64,000 nt of DNA from Bacteroidota bacterium (GTDB lineage Bacteria > Bacteroidota > Bacteroidia > AKYH767-A > 2013-40CM-41-45), in the NCBI GenBank assembly GCA_016711505.1, contig JADJSV010000020.1, positions 254,164 to 318,163 on the forward strand, given 5' to 3'. A program made the position numbers and the translations under genes. Below the pieces are notes generated by a model. That model made no database searches, had not been told where the DNA came from, and was given only the letters and a program-made list of their open reading frames with translations. This document shows, in pieces, positions 61,777 through 64,000 of this stretch (position 1 is the stretch's first letter; the number at the start of each line of letters is the position of its first letter).

Positions 61777-62910
61777 GCAATGACTTTTAATGTATTTTTT
61801 ATGTAATTCGCTTTTTCGATGGCTTCGCCTAATGTATTTGAAGTCACTGTAACATGTCCCATTTTACGGAAAGGCTTTGTTAATTTTTTTCCATAAAGAT
61901 GAATATGTACACCATCTTTTTTCAAAACTTCTTCTAATCCCGAATAAATTGCTTTTCCTTCAAAACCTTTTTCACCTAAAATATTTACCATCACTGCAGG
62001 TTTTGTAATTGTCGTTTCTCCTAATGGTAAATTCGTGATCGCACGAAGCATTTGTTCATACTGTGAAGTGATATTTCCTTCTATAGTCTGATGTCCGCTG
62101 TTATGTGGACGGGGAGCAATTTCATTGATCAATAACTTGCCATCTTTCGTAACAAACATTTCAACTGCAAGAATACCAACGAGAGAAAGTGACTCTGCAA
62201 TTTTCAAAGCAAGATTTGTTGCTTCTTTTTCTAATTGCTGAGTGATCGATGAAGGCGAATAAAGATATTCAACCAGATTAGCCTCCTGATTGAAGGACAT
62301 GTCTACGACAGGAAAACTCCGAACTTCGCCATTCTCATTTCTTGCAACAATAACGGAGATCTCTTTTTCGAAATCGATCAAGTATTCCAATACTGCAGGT
62401 ACATCTGGAGCATTTTGTATATCGGCAGATTTTTTCAGAACAAAAACACCTTTACCATCATAACCACCTTTTCGCGATTTGTGCATCAAAGGCAGGAGTG
62501 AAGCATGTTCTGAAATTTCATTTCTGTTTTTAACTAATACAAAATCTGCTGTAGGGAAATTATGTTTCTTGTAAAATTCTTTCTGCAATCCTTTATCCTG
62601 AACGGTTTTGATTACAGCTGAAGACGGATGAACTTTAATTCCTTCTTTCTCTAAGTCGTTCAAGTGCTTCAACATTTACGTTTTCGATTTCAATCGTAAT
62701 GAGATTGAATTGCTTTCCGAAATTGTAAACTGCATCGTAATCGGTAAAGCTTCCGTGAAAAAATTCTTTGCAGATATGTCTGCATGGAGCATCTTCGTCC
62801 GGATCTAAAACTGATATATGGAGATCAAGGTCGATCGCTTTCTGTAGCAGCATTCGTCCTAATTGTCCACCTCCTAAAATCCCGATCTTTATTGCCTGAA
62901 GTTGTTGCAT
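61773..62910 (-). pseudogene. purK: N5-carboxyaminoimidazole ribonucleotide synthase, single-base frameshift
   Basis: From ATG 62910 the frame reads MQQLQAIKIGILGGGQLGRM, then LDPDEDAPC and NLITIEIENVNVEALERL, and breaks into RERRN and a stop. Removing one T on the plus strand at 62652 (an extra A on the coding strand) gives ERLEKEGIKVHPSSAVIKTV. The ATP-grasp part follows: MHKSRKGGYDGKGVFVLKKS, EKEISVIVARNENGEV, LAVEMFVTKDGKLLINEIAP and RPHNSGHQTIEGNITSQYEQ. The full product is about 378 aa. It makes N5-CAIR from AIR, bicarbonate and ATP. All catalytic motifs are present on both sides, so sequence error is the simpler explanation. Confidence 0.88.
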
Positions 62911-63063
62911 AAGTTGTGGCAATATTACTTATAAGTTGGGAAGCGATAAAGGAGATTGACTCATATTTATCGACTGACTTTAAGTCAAATAGCACTTTAT
63001 TGATGAAATGCCCCAATTTTACCTGAAATAGCTTCATTAATTCGAAAAAAAGGTCAATAAAGG

Positions 63064-63094
63064 TTGGCTGCCACCAACTTTAATTTTACTTTTG
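63064..63094 (+). promoter_or_regulatory. Promoter of hpt
   Basis: TTGG at 63064-63067, 19-bp spacer, TACTTTTG at 63087-63094, close to the TTTG/TAnnTTTG consensus. The start point would be near 63100, about 10 bp before the ATG at 63110. Confidence 0.65.
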
Positions 63095-63109
63095 CCACTT
63101 CTCAGATTT

Positions 63110-63643
63110 ATGGAAAGTGTGATCATTAAAGACAAGCGGTTTGAGGTAAACATTCCTGCTGCAAAAATAGACCAAAGGGTTAAAGAACTTGGGGCGAAGC
63201 TGAATGAAGACCTGAAAAACACGCGCCCTATTTTTGTCAGCGTACTTAATGGTTCATTTATGTTTGCTGCAGATCTTTTCAGAGAGATCAAAATGGAAGC
63301 TGAGATCACATTCATACGTGTATCTTCTTACTCAGGCACTGAATCCACAGGAACTGTAAAAAGTGTTGTCGGAATAAAGGAGAACCTGGAAGGAAGAACT
63401 GTTGTTATCATCGAAGACATAGTTGACACCGGTGATACAGCGATCTATCTGATCGATGAATTGAAAAAACAAAATCCGGAGAAGGTATTGTTTGCAAGTT
63501 TACTTCTCAAACCTGATGCATTAAGACATCCGATAAAGATCGATTATGTTGGATTCGAAGTTCCGAATGATTTCTTAGTTGGATATGGATTGGATTACGA
63601 TGGATTGGGAAGGAATCTCAAAGACATTTACAAATTAGCTTAG
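63110..63643 (+). CDS. hpt: Hypoxanthine phosphoribosyltransferase
   Basis: 177 aa from ATG 63110 (MESVIIKDKRFEVNIPAAKI); an upstream TTG would lie within the promoter. It has PRTase features VSVLNGSFMFAADLFREIKM, the flexible-loop region RVSSYSGTESTGTV, the PRPP motif VVIIEDIVDTGDTA, and base-recognition segment YVGFEVPNDFLVGYGLDYDG. It converts hypoxanthine or guanine plus PRPP to nucleotides. Followed 27 bp later by adk. Confidence 0.95.
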   Translation: MESVIIKDKRFEVNIPAAKIDQRVKELGAKLNEDLKNTRPIFVSVLNGSFMFAADLFREIKMEAEITFIRVSSYSGTESTGTVKSVVGIKENLEGRTVVIIEDIVDTGDTAIYLIDELKKQNPEKVLFASLLLKPDALRHPIKIDYVGFEVPNDFLVGYGLDYDGLGRNLKDIYKLA

Positions 63644-63670
63644 TCAAATTAACCGATAATACATACCCAC

Positions 63671-64000
63671 ATGTTGAATCTCGTTCTCTTTGGTCCTCCC
63701 GGTGCGGGAAAAGGTACACAGTCTGAAAAGCTGATCAATGCTTATCAGCTTGTACATCTTTCAACAGGTGATATTCTCCGCGGAGAAGTTGCTGCTCAAA
63801 CTCCGCTTGGAATTGAAGCGAAGAAATTAATGGATCAGGGATTATTAGTGCCGGATGATGTAGTTGTGGGAATGATCGAAGGAAAGATCGATGCAAATCC
63901 TGGCGTGAATGGATTTATCTTCGATGGTTTTCCAAGAACAACTGCACAAGCAGATGCTCTGGATAAAATGCTTGCACGAAAAGGTTCGTCGATATCGATG
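63671..64000 (+). CDS. adk: Adenylate kinase, N-terminal part (cut by window edge)
   Basis: 110 residues are visible from ATG 63671. They show the P-loop MLNLVLFGPPGAGKGTQSEK, AMP-binding LVHLSTGDILRGEVAAQTPL, GLLVPDDVVVGMIEGKI and FIFDGFPRTTAQADALDKML. It interconverts ATP+AMP and 2 ADP. The lid domain and C-terminus are beyond the window. The hpt-adk order is common in Bacteroidota. Confidence 0.95.
   Translation, partial: MLNLVLFGPPGAGKGTQSEKLINAYQLVHLSTGDILRGEVAAQTPLGIEAKKLMDQGLLVPDDVVVGMIEGKIDANPGVNGFIFDGFPRTTAQADALDKMLARKGSSISM

Overview
The window looks like chromosomal DNA of a member of the Bacteroidota, AT-rich by eye. The signs are: promoter boxes of the TTTG-N19-TAnnTTTG type; a fused LpxC/FabZ; a fused DAHP synthase/chorismate mutase; a PorX-type response regulator with a PglZ domain; C-terminal type IX secretion (T9SS) sorting domains; a DUF3467 gene behind rpoC; and helix-hairpin-helix outer-membrane proteins. 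The order within the phylum cannot be fixed from the sequence. Most of it is core genome. I see no prophage, transposase, integrase or CRISPR array.

Layout. 1-6.8 kb: end of purB, a glycosyltransferase, then a minus-strand block with a broken lutA, an MFS transporter, hemE, an Omp85-like barrel and a frameshifted ung. 6.9-10.6 kb: a tiny lipoprotein, an OsmC protein, a conserved secreted protein, lipA and gap. 11-25 kb: the translation/transcription core, with a 55-aa small ORF, tRNA-Thr-Tyr-Gly-Thr, tuf, tRNA-Trp, secE, nusG, rplKAJL, an attenuator-like hairpin, rpoB, rpoC and a strong terminator. 25-35.5 kb: small conserved genes, glutathione peroxidase, a patatin with an outer-membrane barrel, a BtuF-like binding protein, cystathionine beta-synthase, a LolE-type permease, a NamZ-type muramidase and an aminotransferase. 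35.6-39 kb: three tandem DUF1573 genes and porX. 39.4-46.6 kb: an HD hydrolase followed by the lipid A genes lpxD, lpxC/fabZ and lpxA, an ABC ATPase, tsaE and a frameshifted alanine dehydrogenase. 47-52 kb: proline dehydrogenase and the aromatic genes (DAHP synthase/chorismate mutase, aroB, frameshifted aroA). 52-60.4 kb: two coupled outer-membrane proteins and two large modular T9SS cargo proteins. 60.5-64 kb: a small ORF, a DUF421 protein, purE/purK (purK frameshifted), hpt and the start of adk.

Three things stand out. First, there is an unusual set of intergenic elements: tandem arrays with a 7-nt period but different unit sequences, several folded into large inverted repeats at gene ends, and one nested palindrome with a perfect 29-bp stem inside a 17-bp outer stem. 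Second, five housekeeping-type genes are broken (lutA by an internal deletion; ung, ald, aroA and purK by single-base indels). That many in 64 kb points to residual sequence error at least as much as to real decay. Third, porX, two T9SS cargo proteins with a shared repeated module and several outer-membrane proteins lie within 23 kb.

I found no clear novel defence or enzymatic system. The best candidates for something undescribed are the heptamer/palindrome elements and three small ORFs.
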